From positions 682,001-746,000 of the forward strand of contig WWBZ02000012.1 in NCBI GenBank assembly GCA_011503125.2: a stretch of 64,000 nt of DNA, read 5' to 3'. The notes beneath the pieces are model-generated. The model saw only the letters and a program-made list of their open reading frames with translations, ran no database searches and was not told where the DNA came from. Positions 55,162 through 64,000 of the stretch are shown one piece after another (the stretch's first letter is position 1; each line of letters begins with the position of its first letter). This stretch comes from Botryosphaeria dothidea (lineage: Eukaryota; Ascomycota; Dothideomycetes; Botryosphaeriales; Botryosphaeriaceae). The translations under genes were made by a program, and so were the position numbers.

Positions 55162-57096
55162 ATGTTGCTCGTCCAGCTGCTCAGCATCTGGCCGCCCGAC
55201 AGAGGCACCTCGCTGCCCGCAAAGCCCGCACCAAACCGCCACGACGACGACCTTGCCGCCTCCACAAACACCAAAGCAAGAGCAGCCACCAGACGCGCCC
55301 GGCGGCCAGCCACCCTCTCCCTCCACGGCCGTCCGCTGCGCATCTCCACTGTCGCCCTCCACAGACGTCCTGACGACGTCGCCGCCGCCCCGACCGTCCG
55401 CGTCCCGGCCACTTTCCCCCGCCTGGCGCAGCTCCGCCTCGCCCGAGCCGCGTCGTCGTCCGCGACCTCCTCGTTCGAACGGCACAGCAACCATGTCGTC
55501 GTCGTCGACGTCGTCGCTGCGCCTTCGTGCGCGCCAGACTACCCTCGCCCCCCGGACGAGCGTCCCGCCCCCGCCGCTCCAACACGCCGAGCCCGCGAGC
55601 GGAGAACCAAAAGGCTCGCCCTCCCGCGCACGCCCAGCCCGCGGCCGGACGGATGCAGAGGCGCTGACTGGCGTGCTCGCGGCGCCGACGGCGCGCCTGC
55701 CGCGCCGACGAAGAGGCGCGATGGCGGGCGGCGGACGAGGGGCGAGGCGCAGCGGGTGGCGTACGCGCGCGGGGGGAGTCCGAGCGTGCGGGCGGAGGAG
55801 GAGGAGGAGGAGGTGGAGGAGGAGGAGGAGGAGGAGGATGGTGCGTGTCTGGTTGGGGAGGACGAGGGGGGAGAGGTGTACGGGGAGGTGTGGCGGAGGC
55901 GGGTGCCGGGGGAGCGGCCGTGGGCGAGGTGCCCGGAGTGGGCGGACGTGAGGGCTGGTGTGGAGGCGGAGGAGGCGGTGGCCGGGGGCGGGTTTTACGA
56001 GGAGAGGGGGGGTTGGGATTGGGAGGGGAGGAGGGCGGCGGAGGGGAGGAGGGAGGAGGCGAGGGCGAGGGGACTGAGGTGGTGGGAGTGGGATGAGGCG
56101 CGGAGGCGCGAGAGGGAGGGGGCATTTTGGATTGCGCGGCGTGGAGGGGCGGAGGAGGTTCGGTGGATGGAGCGGACGCCGGATCGAGAGGAGTGGTTGG
56201 CGTTTGAGCAAGAGACGAATGGGCAGTGGGGGGAGGATGACGAAACTCCCTACAGAATGGTCGATTATGAGGAGAGGAGGAAAAGACCCGACTGCTCTGA
56301 TTGGTCTGTGGGAGCTGTGCTGCCGTTTCCGATGGACTCGGTTGACCCATCACCGGCCTCTGTCGTGCCGAGAAAGATGAGAAGTGTGAGCGAGAACTGG
56401 GAAACGTATGAGGAGACTCCATCACAGGCGTTTGATGGCAGGAAGGAGCACGGAAGGAATGGTGTGCTGCCAGATATCTTCGCCCCGAGACCGATTCGAC
56501 AACAGTTCCCCCCCTTTGCCGGACCACAGTCTTTCGAGACAGGTTCATTGAAAGACCCGCAAGTTCCATCACAGAATGTCGTCAGAAATGATCGTGTTTC
56601 CCGGCCAAGGCGCTTGACCGTTGACCCAACGCCGCACCGACTGGCAGCGAGGACGTCCAAAAAGCACTTTCGGACAACGGGGCACCAGGCGGGCTCCTCG
56701 TCGCCTCCCATGAGGACCATTGCGGCAACGGACCTCCCACTGTCTGACGGTTTCCAAATCAACCTTCGCAACGAGGAAGAGTCTGATCCGTTCGCAGAAC
56801 CGTCACAGCGCGATAGTTTCGTAGAACCGGCACGGCGCGACAGTTTCGCAAACCCGGCAAAATCCGGCAGGTTCGCCTTCACGGAGGAGCCATCGCCGGT
56901 CGTCCAAGGAGTGTCGGCTCCTTCGATGGACGCAATCGACAATGCTCTGACGCGCATTTGGGATCTTTACATGATTGGGAACGAGCGAGCCAGGGAAAGG
57001 CTGCTGAAAGACCTGAAGTTGGCGGTCGTCTTGCAGGAAATGATGGGACCAAATCCGGATCACCCTCCACCTCTACCCAAAGGAGGATTAGCTTGA
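55162..57096 (+). CDS. Hypothetical low-complexity protein (644 aa)
   Basis: One open frame from ATG 55162 to TGA 57096. The N-terminal 200 residues are basic and Ala/Pro/Arg-rich, followed by a run of about 20 Glu from a GAG repeat (55797-55838). A Trp/Arg/Glu-rich region comes next (GLRWWEWDEARRREREGAFW), then a more ordinary polar region. Three near-repeats of about nine residues occur at 56785-56870 (DPFAEPSQR, DSFVEPARR, DSFANPAKS). The end contains a plausible helix, DAIDNALTRIWDLYMIGNER, then LLKDLKLAVVLQEMMG, which looks conserved. No domain is recognised. The first part is uncertain because GC-rich DNA keeps other frames open, including over 400 codons on the minus strand; the C-terminal third is the best supported. 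Confidence 0.55.
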   Translation: MLLVQLLSIWPPDRGTSLPAKPAPNRHDDDLAASTNTKARAATRRARRPATLSLHGRPLRISTVALHRRPDDVAAAPTVRVPATFPRLAQLRLARAASSSATSSFERHSNHVVVVDVVAAPSCAPDYPRPPDERPAPAAPTRRARERRTKRLALPRTPSPRPDGCRGADWRARGADGAPAAPTKRRDGGRRTRGEAQRVAYARGGSPSVRAEEEEEEVEEEEEEEDGACLVGEDEGGEVYGEVWRRRVPGERPWARCPEWADVRAGVEAEEAVAGGGFYEERGGWDWEGRRAAEGRREEARARGLRWWEWDEARRREREGAFWIARRGGAEEVRWMERTPDREEWLAFEQETNGQWGEDDETPYRMVDYEERRKRPDCSDWSVGAVLPFPMDSVDPSPASVVPRKMRSVSENWETYEETPSQAFDGRKEHGRNGVLPDIFAPRPIRQQFPPFAGPQSFETGSLKDPQVPSQNVVRNDRVSRPRRLTVDPTPHRLAARTSKKHFRTTGHQAGSSSPPMRTIAATDLPLSDGFQINLRNEEESDPFAEPSQRDSFVEPARRDSFANPAKSGRFAFTEEPSPVVQGVSAPSMDAIDNALTRIWDLYMIGNERARERLLKDLKLAVVLQEMMGPNPDHPPPLPKGGLA

Positions 57097-57763
57097 GTAA
57101 ATATGCAAGAGTAATGGCGTATGATTGAGATGTTAGATATTCAGAACAGACGAAGTGTCTCCCGGGAATAAGAGCATTTGAAAGTGGAGAATATTTTGTA
57201 CAAGTATTGAGATTTAGCAATATACCAAAGAAGACGACCTTGATTGGCATAAGCTTTCGAAGGGTTCAAAGATTTTTGCACAATACATCATTATCTAATC
57301 TTAATCTTCGTTCCCTGGGCTTCGTGGGAGAACAGCCGTGGCTGGGATCTCCCGTTGGACAAGAGAATATATGGTTCTGGTACGAAACGTACTGGAAAAC
57401 TTGATCATCAAAAGGAGATAGTCAAAGGATATAAGGTACAAGTCCGTCTGGTGATGCAGGGTGTGAGGTTGCCTGGGTGCGAGGTGCCGTCGAGTGGCGG
57501 ACATAAGCCAAACTCCGACCTGCGTTGTGACATCCATTGATCTGACGCGGGGCTTTGGCCTGGTGGGACCAATTGCATGCTACCGGCCGTCTGTTTGAGC
57601 GAGAAATTCAAGGCAAGTTGTGAGTATTTAAAGCCCACCATTTGTCTGCCTGCACACCCAGCCTGCCAATTGCCCATTTCCTCTTCCGGCATACCCCAAT
57701 CCGACATCCTCTTACGGATCTTCCCAATCCCAACTACATCTCAGCATCAATCAAAACACCACA
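57097..57763. other. Spacer upstream of the epimerase-like gene
   Basis: 667 bp, AT-richer; should hold the 3' UTR of the hypothetical gene and the promoter of the epimerase-like gene. No gene seen. Confidence 0.5.
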
Positions 57764-58852
57764 ATGACCTCACCCCCACCGCCCCGCATCCTTCTCACCG
57801 GCGCCACCGGCTACATCGGCGGCACCATCCTCACCCACCTCCTCAACACCACGCCCTCCCCCACCCCCAGCACCACGCCCATAACCTGCCTCGTCCGCGG
57901 CGCCGACCGCGCCGCCCTGCTCACCGCCACCTACGGCGCGCGCGTGGCACCCGCGCTGTACCGCGACCTCGACGACGTCGAAACCGCCGCCGCCGTCGCC
58001 GCGCAGCACGACCTCGTCGTCAGCGCGACCCTCGGCTACCACGCCGCATCGGTGCAGGCGCTGCTGCGGGGGCTGGCGTGGCGCCGCGCGGCCACGGGCC
58101 GCGAGGTGTGGTTCGTCCACACGTCGGGCACGTCGAACCTGGCGGACCGGCCGGTGTCGGCGGGGTTCGTCGAGGCGCGCGAGTTCGACGACGCGGAGGA
58201 CGACGTGTACGGGTACGAGGAAGAGCGCGAGCGCGAGTGGGCGTACGTGCAGCGGACGGTGGAGCTGGGGGTCGTGGATGCCGGGCTGGCGCTGGGTGTG
58301 AGGACGGTGGTGATCATGGGCCCGACGGTTTTCGGGCGCGGGACGGGGCTGTTCAATCGCGGGAGCGTCCAGATTCCGACGTTTGTGAGGAGCACGCTGG
58401 AGCGCGGGCGGGCGGTGGTGATGTGGGAGGGGAAGGGGGTTAGGGATTACGTTCATGTGGAGGATTTGGCGGAGCTGTATGGGACTGTGGTGGAGGAGGT
58501 ATTGGAGAGAGACGGGAGGGCGCTGCCGACGGGTAAGGAGGGGATTATTTTTGGTGGGAGTGGCCGGTTTACGTGGATGGAGGTGGCTGAGGGTGTGGCG
58601 GATGCGTGCTACGAGGAGGGCAAGATTACAGACACGCGCGTGGAGAGCGTTGGGCTGACGGAAGGGGCGAAGATATTGGCGTCGTACTTGGAGGGAGCGG
58701 ATGAGGCAATGGTGGAGGTAGGATTGTCGAGTAACTCGCGGACAGTGGCGAGTGTAGCCAGGAAGTTGGGTTGGCGGCCTACGAGGGGAGAGGAGGCATG
58801 GAAAAAGGGGTTCCGCGACGATGTTAAAGCAGTGTTGGGGAAAACTGAATAA
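57764..58852 (+). CDS. NAD-dependent epimerase/dehydratase-like protein (extended SDR)
   Basis: Single-exon frame of 362 residues with ATG in good context (CACAATGACC). The N-terminal Rossmann site is RILLTGATGYIGGTILTHLL (GXXGXXG form). A VVSATLGYHAASVQALLRGL strand-helix and VWFVHTSGTSNLADRPVSAG follow. The extended-SDR site YGYEEERER lacks an obvious YXXXK, so catalytic activity of the usual kind is doubtful. RTVVIMGPTVFGRGTGLFNR and GVRDYVHVEDLAELYGTVVE are typical of the epimerase family in fungi, where such proteins often act as NmrA-like or dihydroflavonol-reductase-like members. Substrate not predictable. Confidence 0.88.
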   Translation: MTSPPPPRILLTGATGYIGGTILTHLLNTTPSPTPSTTPITCLVRGADRAALLTATYGARVAPALYRDLDDVETAAAVAAQHDLVVSATLGYHAASVQALLRGLAWRRAATGREVWFVHTSGTSNLADRPVSAGFVEAREFDDAEDDVYGYEEEREREWAYVQRTVELGVVDAGLALGVRTVVIMGPTVFGRGTGLFNRGSVQIPTFVRSTLERGRAVVMWEGKGVRDYVHVEDLAELYGTVVEEVLERDGRALPTGKEGIIFGGSGRFTWMEVAEGVADACYEEGKITDTRVESVGLTEGAKILASYLEGADEAMVEVGLSSNSRTVASVARKLGWRPTRGEEAWKKGFRDDVKAVLGKTE

Positions 58853-59288
58853 GTTGTCGTCTTGTCAGAGAACTCTTAGTCGGACTTCACGAGCAATAAA
58901 AAAAGTTCAAGAGCTCAAGGTTGCCCATGTGGAAAGCGGTTGCGTTCGTCGGGGAGGGGGCGCGTGGCGAGGAGACTGTCCATCAGTCCACTGTTTGTAC
59001 CTGTAACGAGCTTATTCAACGATGTCAGAGATAGTGTCTGAGCATTTCTCTCCTAATCATTCATAGATTAATGGTAGTCTGAGATGTATATGCAAGGATG
59101 CCCTCTCCACGCGTTCCTACTGAGAAAGGCCGTCTCTCCAATGATCACTTCCCATGTAGCATGCATGCACGCCCGATCTTCACTCTTGGATGCGGTCCTC
59201 TTTCAATCTCTTCACGCCTGGAGCACTGCAATCATTTGCCTTATAGCCTTTAGTCATTAATTACGGAACACATCACGCACGAGCCAAC
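58853..59288. other. Spacer, no gene seen
   Basis: 436 bp between the epimerase-like gene and the BTB remnant. Confidence 0.5.
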
Positions 59289-59843
59289 ATGTCTTCGGTT
59301 GAGTTTGGTTCGGCTCTGAGCATCAGCCTGAAAAAGTGAGATATATCTTTTTCGACCTTGTCCTTTAAAAACTCATTCTTACGTATTACCCGCAGGTATT
59401 TCGATACGACTTCTACAGTGACCTCTCCATCAAGGGCTGCAACGGCCATGTCTATCACATCTACAGTTCCGTTATCTGCGGCAAGAGCGAATTCTTTTGC
59501 AGATCTCGAATACAAGGATATTCGTCTGGTGTTATTGACCTATCGTAAGAGGACCCCGATGCGCTTGGAACGGTGCTGGAGACCACGTACCACGACTCAT
59601 ACACCATTGGGGATGAAGACCTTTGCATCTGCTCAGTTTGAAGAGCGTGTTTCGGCCGGATGGGAACAGTCTAGCTTCGTCAACGCTAAGCTTTTCATCT
59701 ACAAAAATGTTCCGCGTGCTGGCCGGCATTCTATACGAGACGTAATTGAAGATCAGATCTCAGATTTTGACAAGTTGGACTTCAACGGCCTGCTCGATAG
59801 CCATATCGAGCTTTCCAGTGGTCTCGTGATAAGATCCGTCTAA
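59289..59843 (+). pseudogene. Decayed BTB/POZ-domain gene
   Basis: Starts at ATG 59289 (MSSVEFGSALSISLKK) with a possible intron 59336-59395 (GTGAG...CGCAG). From 59411 one frame reads the BTB core DFYSDLSIKGCNGHVYHIYS, then VICGKSEFFCRSR and GVIDLS. A TAA at 59546-59548 follows, and the same frame then continues EDPDALGTVLETTYHDSYTI GDEDL before stopping again. The expected C-terminal BTB helices (SSFVNAKLFIYKNV, HSIRDVIEDQI) lie in a different frame up to 59843. So the domain is present in order but broken by at least one nonsense codon and one or two frame changes. BTB proteins of this kind are abundant and turn over quickly in filamentous fungi. The reading rests on family pattern, not on a search; GTAAGA at the nonsense site could also be read as a splice donor. 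Confidence 0.55.
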
Positions 59844-60222
59844 CGACAGACAGGAAAAAGAGTGCAGCCGAGCACAGTTTCACGTAAACGGCAGTCATAT
59901 TTTCTATATGATAGTTCCCGCCTGCAGCTGTAAGCACCGTTGGTCAATAGAGGAGCTGCCTTGTTTGAGACCCCAGGGACAGGGCGCAGTGGATTTGGAA
60001 GGTTGATAGCTGTCGCCCATTGTTGGCTTTGACGTTACATATTCGTTCCATGCAGATCGCTGTGGTGGCGATTGAGTAGGAGGCATTCGTACTTTGACTT
60101 TCTCACAGCAACCTGTACATGGTAATAAAGCCTCGCTTGACTATACAACCCTGCAAATAGGTTCGTCCTGATTGAGCACATAGATCATGTAAAGCATAAG
60201 TTCCCCCGTCGCGTGCATCTTC
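59844..60222. other. Spacer, no gene seen
   Basis: 379 bp; nothing recognised. Confidence 0.5.
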
Positions 60223-60813
60223 TTGCAATTTGTTGTTGTATCTCCAAGCGAGCCACCCATGTTTTGCTCCCCGCCATCTTGGTTACACGGCATGGCATGG
60301 CATCCGCACGCCCCTCCCTCCCCTGTCCTTTATCTTCAGGCACCAGCCAGCCTCCTCTACCCTTGCATGCTCTGCCTTTGCTCTCTCCTCTTCTGTCACA
60401 ACCCGCGCAACACATCTCACACCCGCCAATCCACACCCAAAAGGAAAAAAAAAAAAAAACAACCCCAAACAACCTCTTCCGCACCATCCACCGCTGCAGC
60501 ATCTGGTACCGTACCCAACCACCTCCTCCCCAAACAGAACAACCAACAAGCCCGCAGGCTCGCCCGCAACAGGGCCGATTGGCGCGCCTCCCCGCGCCCC
60601 CGTAGGTGGTTTATCCTGCCGCAGATCCCGATCGGGCTGCTGCTGCTGCTCGTCGACTTCCGCCGCGACCGGGCGGGGTGGAACGCGCGCAACGCGTGGC
60701 AGAAGGAGCAGCTGCGGCCAGGGCGAGAGCGAGCGCGGCGGCGGGAGCTAGAAGCGCGCGGGTTCGTGGCGGATGATGGTGGGGGAGCGGGGGAGCGGTG
60801 GCCGGGGCGGTGA
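60223..60813 (+). CDS. Possible small membrane protein, 5' structure unclear
   Basis: The last 110 codons of this frame look protein-like: SGTVPNHLLPKQNNQQARRL, then RADWRASPRPRRWFILPQIP, a transmembrane segment IPIGLLLLLVDF, and an Arg/Glu-rich helix (DRAGWNARNAWQKEQLRPGR). The part before about 60460 is Pro/Cys-rich, contains a 16-A run and is probably non-coding or intronic, so the start is unknown. I do not recognise a family with certainty. It may be a short single-pass membrane protein; it may also be a chance frame. Confidence 0.35.
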   Translation: MQFVVVSPSEPPMFCSPPSWLHGMAWHPHAPPSPVLYLQAPASLLYPCMLCLCSLLFCHNPRNTSHTRQSTPKRKKKKKQPQTTSSAPSTAAASGTVPNHLLPKQNNQQARRLARNRADWRASPRPRRWFILPQIPIGLLLLLVDFRRDRAGWNARNAWQKEQLRPGRERARRRELEARGFVADDGGGAGERWPGR

Positions 60814-61200
60814 GCTGGTGGTGTGCGGGTGTGTTGGATGACGTGGGTGATCGGAGGCGTGTGTGCTGTTTGTCTTGTGGTGGATTCAGTGATGGGGGTG
60901 GGGGTTGTGTGGGAGGGAGTTGGGCGTAAGCATGGTGGTCTTGTCCAGTTTTACATTCCTTCACACGGGGCTTTGGTGGAATTTCTCCATTTTGTTTTGA
61001 CTATCAGAGAAGAGCCAGATAAAGTCTGCCGCCTTTCGTCAATCTCAAACTTCCTTCCTCAGAAAGTGAGCTCACGCAAAGGGTGCACCGAGACCGTAGA
61101 CCCCGGGATGCCTATCTACTCCACGCTTTCCCACAACCATCATCAACCGAACCAGAAGCCTTCCACTCATCGTCGAGCACGCTCCCTGATCCACATCCCC
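60814..61200. other. Convergent spacer, no gene seen
   Basis: 387 bp; contains the 3' flank of the minus-strand gene ending at 61201. Confidence 0.5.
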
Positions 61201-62944
61201 TCAGGGAAGCCAGCCGTGGCCGTCCGGGCCGCCAGGAAGGTACTCCTCCAGCAGATCCCCCACAGCCCTGCGAATACGCAACTTCTTGGCCGCGTCCGCC
61301 TCGACGTACACCCTCTCCATGTTGCACAGCGCCTCGAGCGCCCGGCGCTGCACCATGACGAACTGATCCGCAGCGCGCTTCTCCGGCGTGGCGTCGACGT
61401 GCCTGCCGGGAAGGGAAAACAGCTGGATGTAGCCGTCGTAGCCGAGCTCGGCGAACGTGTCCGCCATCAGCTTGTTCATGTTATCCAGGTCGGCGGCGCG
61501 GGAGGCGTCGAGCGGCGCGGGGACAGCGGCGAGGTTCAGGGTCGGGGAGAAGTCGCGCTTGATGGCGCGCGGGTGCGCGGCGGAGGCCGAGGGCGGCGTG
61601 TACTTCGGGGTGTGGAAGAAGCCGTCCGAGTCGGAGTCGGGAGAGGCGGAGATGTCGAACGTCCTGAACCAGTCATCGCTCGTGATCTCCTGAATCTTCT
61701 TCGCGCGCTCGAGTTCGGCAAGCGGTGCCTGGGTCGTATGGCGAGTGGCGGCTGTGATACAGTTGTCAGTGTTTGCTTTCTTTGATACTGTACAGGGCCC
61801 ACAAGTACTTACCAACTGCATCGCCGGTGACAACGAATTGAGGGGCCTTATCCGCGGCCTTGTTGCGCCACTGCTCCTGGACGGCCAGGACGCGTGCAGC
61901 ACCCTCGCGATCCGCCTTGTAGCCGAAGTTGGGGTCTTTCTTCTGCAAGGGAGTCTTGGACACAGTGGGAAGACCGTGCTTGTTCTTGCAAGCCTGAATG
62001 CGCTCGACAATCTCAGACATGTTGGCCTCCAGCTCCTCAGCATCGGTGTGACCCTTGATGGTACCGCGGTGAGGTGCGTTGGAGGCAGGTTGGTGTGAAT
62101 CGTACGCCATGTTGACACGGTTGCTGAGCGGAAGTTCCTTGTCCTCGACGTCTTCGCCCTTGGTGTCCTTGTACTTGGCTTCCTTGCCCTTCGCGTTATT
62201 CTCAAGAGTGAGCGCCTTCATGCGCTCCGGAATGCTGATAACAGCACGGCGGGTCTCCTGAGGGCGAACGGGCTCAGTGAGAGGGCTAGCACGAACGCGC
62301 TGACCCTGCTCATGACCGGTGAAGGTATCCACCATCTCGAACCCACCAGTGGGCAGAACGTCAGGAAGGGGAACACCGATGCCAGGCGTACCGCCACGGA
62401 TCGGGTTGTTGGTCGAAGGCCTGGTGCGGTACTGCTCGTTCATGAGGGGCTGCGCACCGCCCATGCCCTGGGCGTTGCCGAGCATGGAGTCAATGGCATG
62501 CAGCCTATCCGCATATTCGGTGGCCCGGCGTGAGTTGGCCCCAAGGAAAGGCTGGCTGACGCGGTACGGGTTGGGGTGACCGGGGTACACAGACGACGTG
62601 GACGGGGCATAGGCGTTGTAAAGGTTAGGGTGGTGAGAGTACGCAGAGGCCGAGTACGCAGATTCCGCAAAAGGGTTGTACGCGTTGTACGGGTAAGGGC
62701 GAAGTGAGGGGCGGTAAGGTCCATCGACATACGAGCCATACTTAAAGGCGAGGTACTGGTCGCGAGCGTTGTTGAGAATGCGTTCACGATCAGCGCGGGT
62801 GTACGAAGCGCCAGTAGGTGCAGGGTAGCGAGTGCCGCTCGGCGGCTCGTCCTGGCGGTTGGGCTGCATGTTGGGGTTGGATTGGTTGTGATGATCGGAG
62901 CTCGATGGCGAGTCTCCCATTCCCTGACCCGAACGGAAGTTCAT
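61201..62944 (-). CDS. Conserved hypothetical protein (560 aa), probably stress regulated
   Basis: Two exons, 62944-61813 and 61751-61201, with a 61-nt intron, sum to exactly 561 codons. The first 240 residues are disordered and Tyr/Pro/Asn/Ser-rich (RPYPYNAYNPFAESAYSASA). A central conserved-looking part follows: RRAVISIPERMKALTLENNA, a charged KDTKGEDVEDKELPLSNRVN, and EELEANMSEIVERIQACKNK. The second exon carries SDDWFRTFDISASPDSDSDG and a helical end KRAADQFVMVQRRALEALCN. No catalytic motif or membrane segment is seen and I do not recognise the family. The promoter has a TATAAATA box 82-89 bp before the ATG and two inverted TGACGTCG sites, an arrangement common in inducible genes. Confidence 0.75.
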
Positions 62945-63025
62945 GAAGGGCAGAGGATAGTAGTCAGAGGATGGAGGGTGTGGGAGCTGGATGAAGAGAG
63001 GCGGAGTGTTCGATGGAGAGCCAGG

Positions 63026-63033
63026 TATTTATA
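63026..63033 (-). promoter_or_regulatory. TATA box TATAAATA
   Basis: On the gene strand, 82-89 bp before the start codon at 62944; the best TATA match in the window. Confidence 0.6.
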
Positions 63034-63149
63034 GAGAGACCCTGCCTAGCATGGTCAGAAGTACTAGTCTGTCGGTGATTAAATCTGGAAGTTACGCAGG
63101 CAGATGACTCTGGATGCTTTGCATTGGCAGCCATGTGACATGGATGAAG

Positions 63150-63157
63150 TGACGTCG
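63150..63157 (+). promoter_or_regulatory. ATF/CREB-like site TGACGTCG
   Basis: About 206 bp before the start of the 560-aa gene; one arm of an inverted pair with 63189-63196. Confidence 0.5.
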
Positions 63158-63188
63158 CCTGCCCTTCTTCACCACCACTTCTACGAAT

Positions 63189-63196
63189 CGACGTCA
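63189..63196 (-). promoter_or_regulatory. ATF/CREB-like site, inverted copy
   Basis: CGACGTCA on +, the exact reverse complement of the site at 63150-63157, 31 bp between them. Confidence 0.5.
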
Positions 63197-63601
63197 TACC
63201 ACTCTGCACGCAGTCAAAATACATTCATTCGGCTCTTGAGAATCTCAACGGTTTAGTAAGATGTGGAAAACCAGAAGATCTGAAAATTGCCGGGCCAGGA
63301 TATTGAGTTGAACCTACCAAACCTCAGAGTTTCAGGCGCATGCTAAATGCCTCCCATGCACAGGACGTGACTGGATCTCAGCCCAACCTCACTTTAGAGA
63401 CGCAGAATTCATTTGAATGTTCTTGAATTCTTAGTAGAGACGGCCTTTTACCGTAAGCACTTCCGATTGGCTACTTCAGCAGGCCAATTCACACCGAACG
63501 CGTTTGAAGAAGGCTTCGCTGGCCTCATGACCGACTCTGCCAATAGGACGGGGTACCGGAGCCTACACACTCTCTCAAGCACGAAATCTATAGGCTGAAA
63601 T

Positions 63602-63991
63602 TCAAGGAGATTCAATTGCTCCAAGTATCGTCCAGACTCCCAGCAGCGTGTAAAGTTCTCTCCGCATTCTAGACCGCAGCGGAACACTGGCGCGGTTCCA
63701 CTCCCTCTCCAAAGACCGCTGTATCTCCCTAAACTGCAAGTCCAAGAAGCTTTCTGTCTCCCTGACCATGTCGTATGTCGAATATGGGTCGTATGCAAGG
63801 TCTTCCTCATCCAACGGAGCATTTCCGCTGCGCATAGTGTGGTCATGCAGAGAAATTCCCGAGTCCTGGGAATACTCTGAGGAGGATGCCCGTGGTGCTA
63901 GATGCGTGCCGTTTGGCATTTCAACGCCGTTAGGCATAACACCATTTGTCAGAACTTCATTGGCAGTCTGTATTCTATTGGGCAGATCCAT
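63602..63991 (-). CDS. Hypothetical protein, possibly a C-terminal part of a gene running off the window
   Basis: Open frame of 129 residues from an ATG nine bases inside the window edge. The frame stays open to the edge, so the real start may lie beyond. The first half is polar (NGVMPNGVEMPNGTHLAPRA, SSEYSQDSGISLHDHT), then an acidic stretch and a helix ESFLDLQFREIQRSLEREWN followed by RSRMRRELYTLLGVWTILGA. It looks like a genuine short protein or final exon, but no family is recognised. Confidence 0.45.
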   Translation of the reverse strand: MDLPNRIQTANEVLTNGVMPNGVEMPNGTHLAPRASSSEYSQDSGISLHDHTMRSGNAPLDEEDLAYDPYSTYDMVRETESFLDLQFREIQRSLEREWNRASVPLRSRMRRELYTLLGVWTILGAIESP

Positions 63992-64000
63992 GTTGTTGGG

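Larger units (their letters stand above)
62945..63601. promoter_or_regulatory. Promoter of the 560-aa gene plus 3' flank of the next gene
   Basis: 657 bp. Contains the TATA box and the paired CRE-like sites listed separately. No gene seen. Confidence 0.55.

Noticed and set aside
54988..56572. Minus-strand frames of 407 and 463 codons
   Set aside because: Opposite the GC-rich N-terminal half of the hypothetical protein; Pro/Arg-only composition typical of chance frames in such DNA.
59273..59515. 80-codon minus-strand frame (MYSRSAKEFALAADNG start)
   Set aside because: Looked protein-like at first, but the opposite strand carries BTB motifs in order, which explains its codon character.
1..64000. 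tRNA genes, rRNA, transposons, secondary-metabolite backbone genes
   Set aside because: Scanned for tRNA B-box-like GGTTCGANTCC, transposase or reverse transcriptase motifs, and PKS/NRPS/terpene signatures; none seen. A tRNAscan or RepeatMasker run would be decisive.

Overview
The window is nuclear DNA from a filamentous ascomycete (Pezizomycotina). Genes carry many short introns (about 49-120 nt, GT...AG with CTAAC-type branch sites, one GC...AG), coding DNA is rich in C and G at third positions, and families are typical of these fungi: Zn2Cys6 factors, MFS permeases, a GPI-type chitinase, DUF3431, AHA1, RAM1 and HUL5. The combination fits Dothideomycetes, but that placement is an inference and no species is claimed. 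I saw no rRNA, tRNA, CRISPR array, intact transposon or secondary-metabolite backbone gene.

Layout. 0-5 kb: end of AHA1 (Hsp90 co-chaperone) facing a large GH18-CBM18 cell-wall chitinase with a tetrapeptide-repeat stalk. 7-9.3 kb: a DUF3431 membrane-anchored protein diverging from a small Ser-rich protein. 9.5-12.6 kb: a GIT1-like MFS permease and a glutathione transferase. 15-24 kb: a possible nutrient-use block made of a DUF1445 protein (frameshifted here), a Dal5/Tna1-type permease, a nine-exon Zn2Cys6 regulator diverging from that permease, and a sugar porter. 24.5-33 kb: F-box protein, methyltransferase, FMN-binding split-barrel protein and the HUL5 HECT ubiquitin ligase. 33.7-42.8 kb: a membrane protein, a small dsRNA-binding-like protein, a Dabb-domain protein and the farnesyltransferase beta subunit (also frameshifted). 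44.6-53.4 kb: an MCT-like MFS transporter, then 3.8 kb without a recognised gene in front of an 815-residue Zn2Cys6 regulator. 55-64 kb: a low-complexity protein, an NAD-binding epimerase-like protein, a decayed BTB/POZ gene and conserved hypotheticals.

Gene models were assembled by hand from reading frames, splice signals and family resemblance. For most multi-exon genes the summed exons give an exact number of codons. Two genes fail this test, each by one base (DUF1445 and farnesyltransferase beta), which suggests either local sequence error or recent damage.

The most interesting non-coding signal is regulatory. An ATF/CREB-like octamer, TGACGTCR, recurs in upstream regions, in pairs at three promoters. 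The divergent promoter between the Dal5-type permease and the Zn2Cys6 gene also holds two abutting CGG-N9-CCG sites flanked by GATA motifs.
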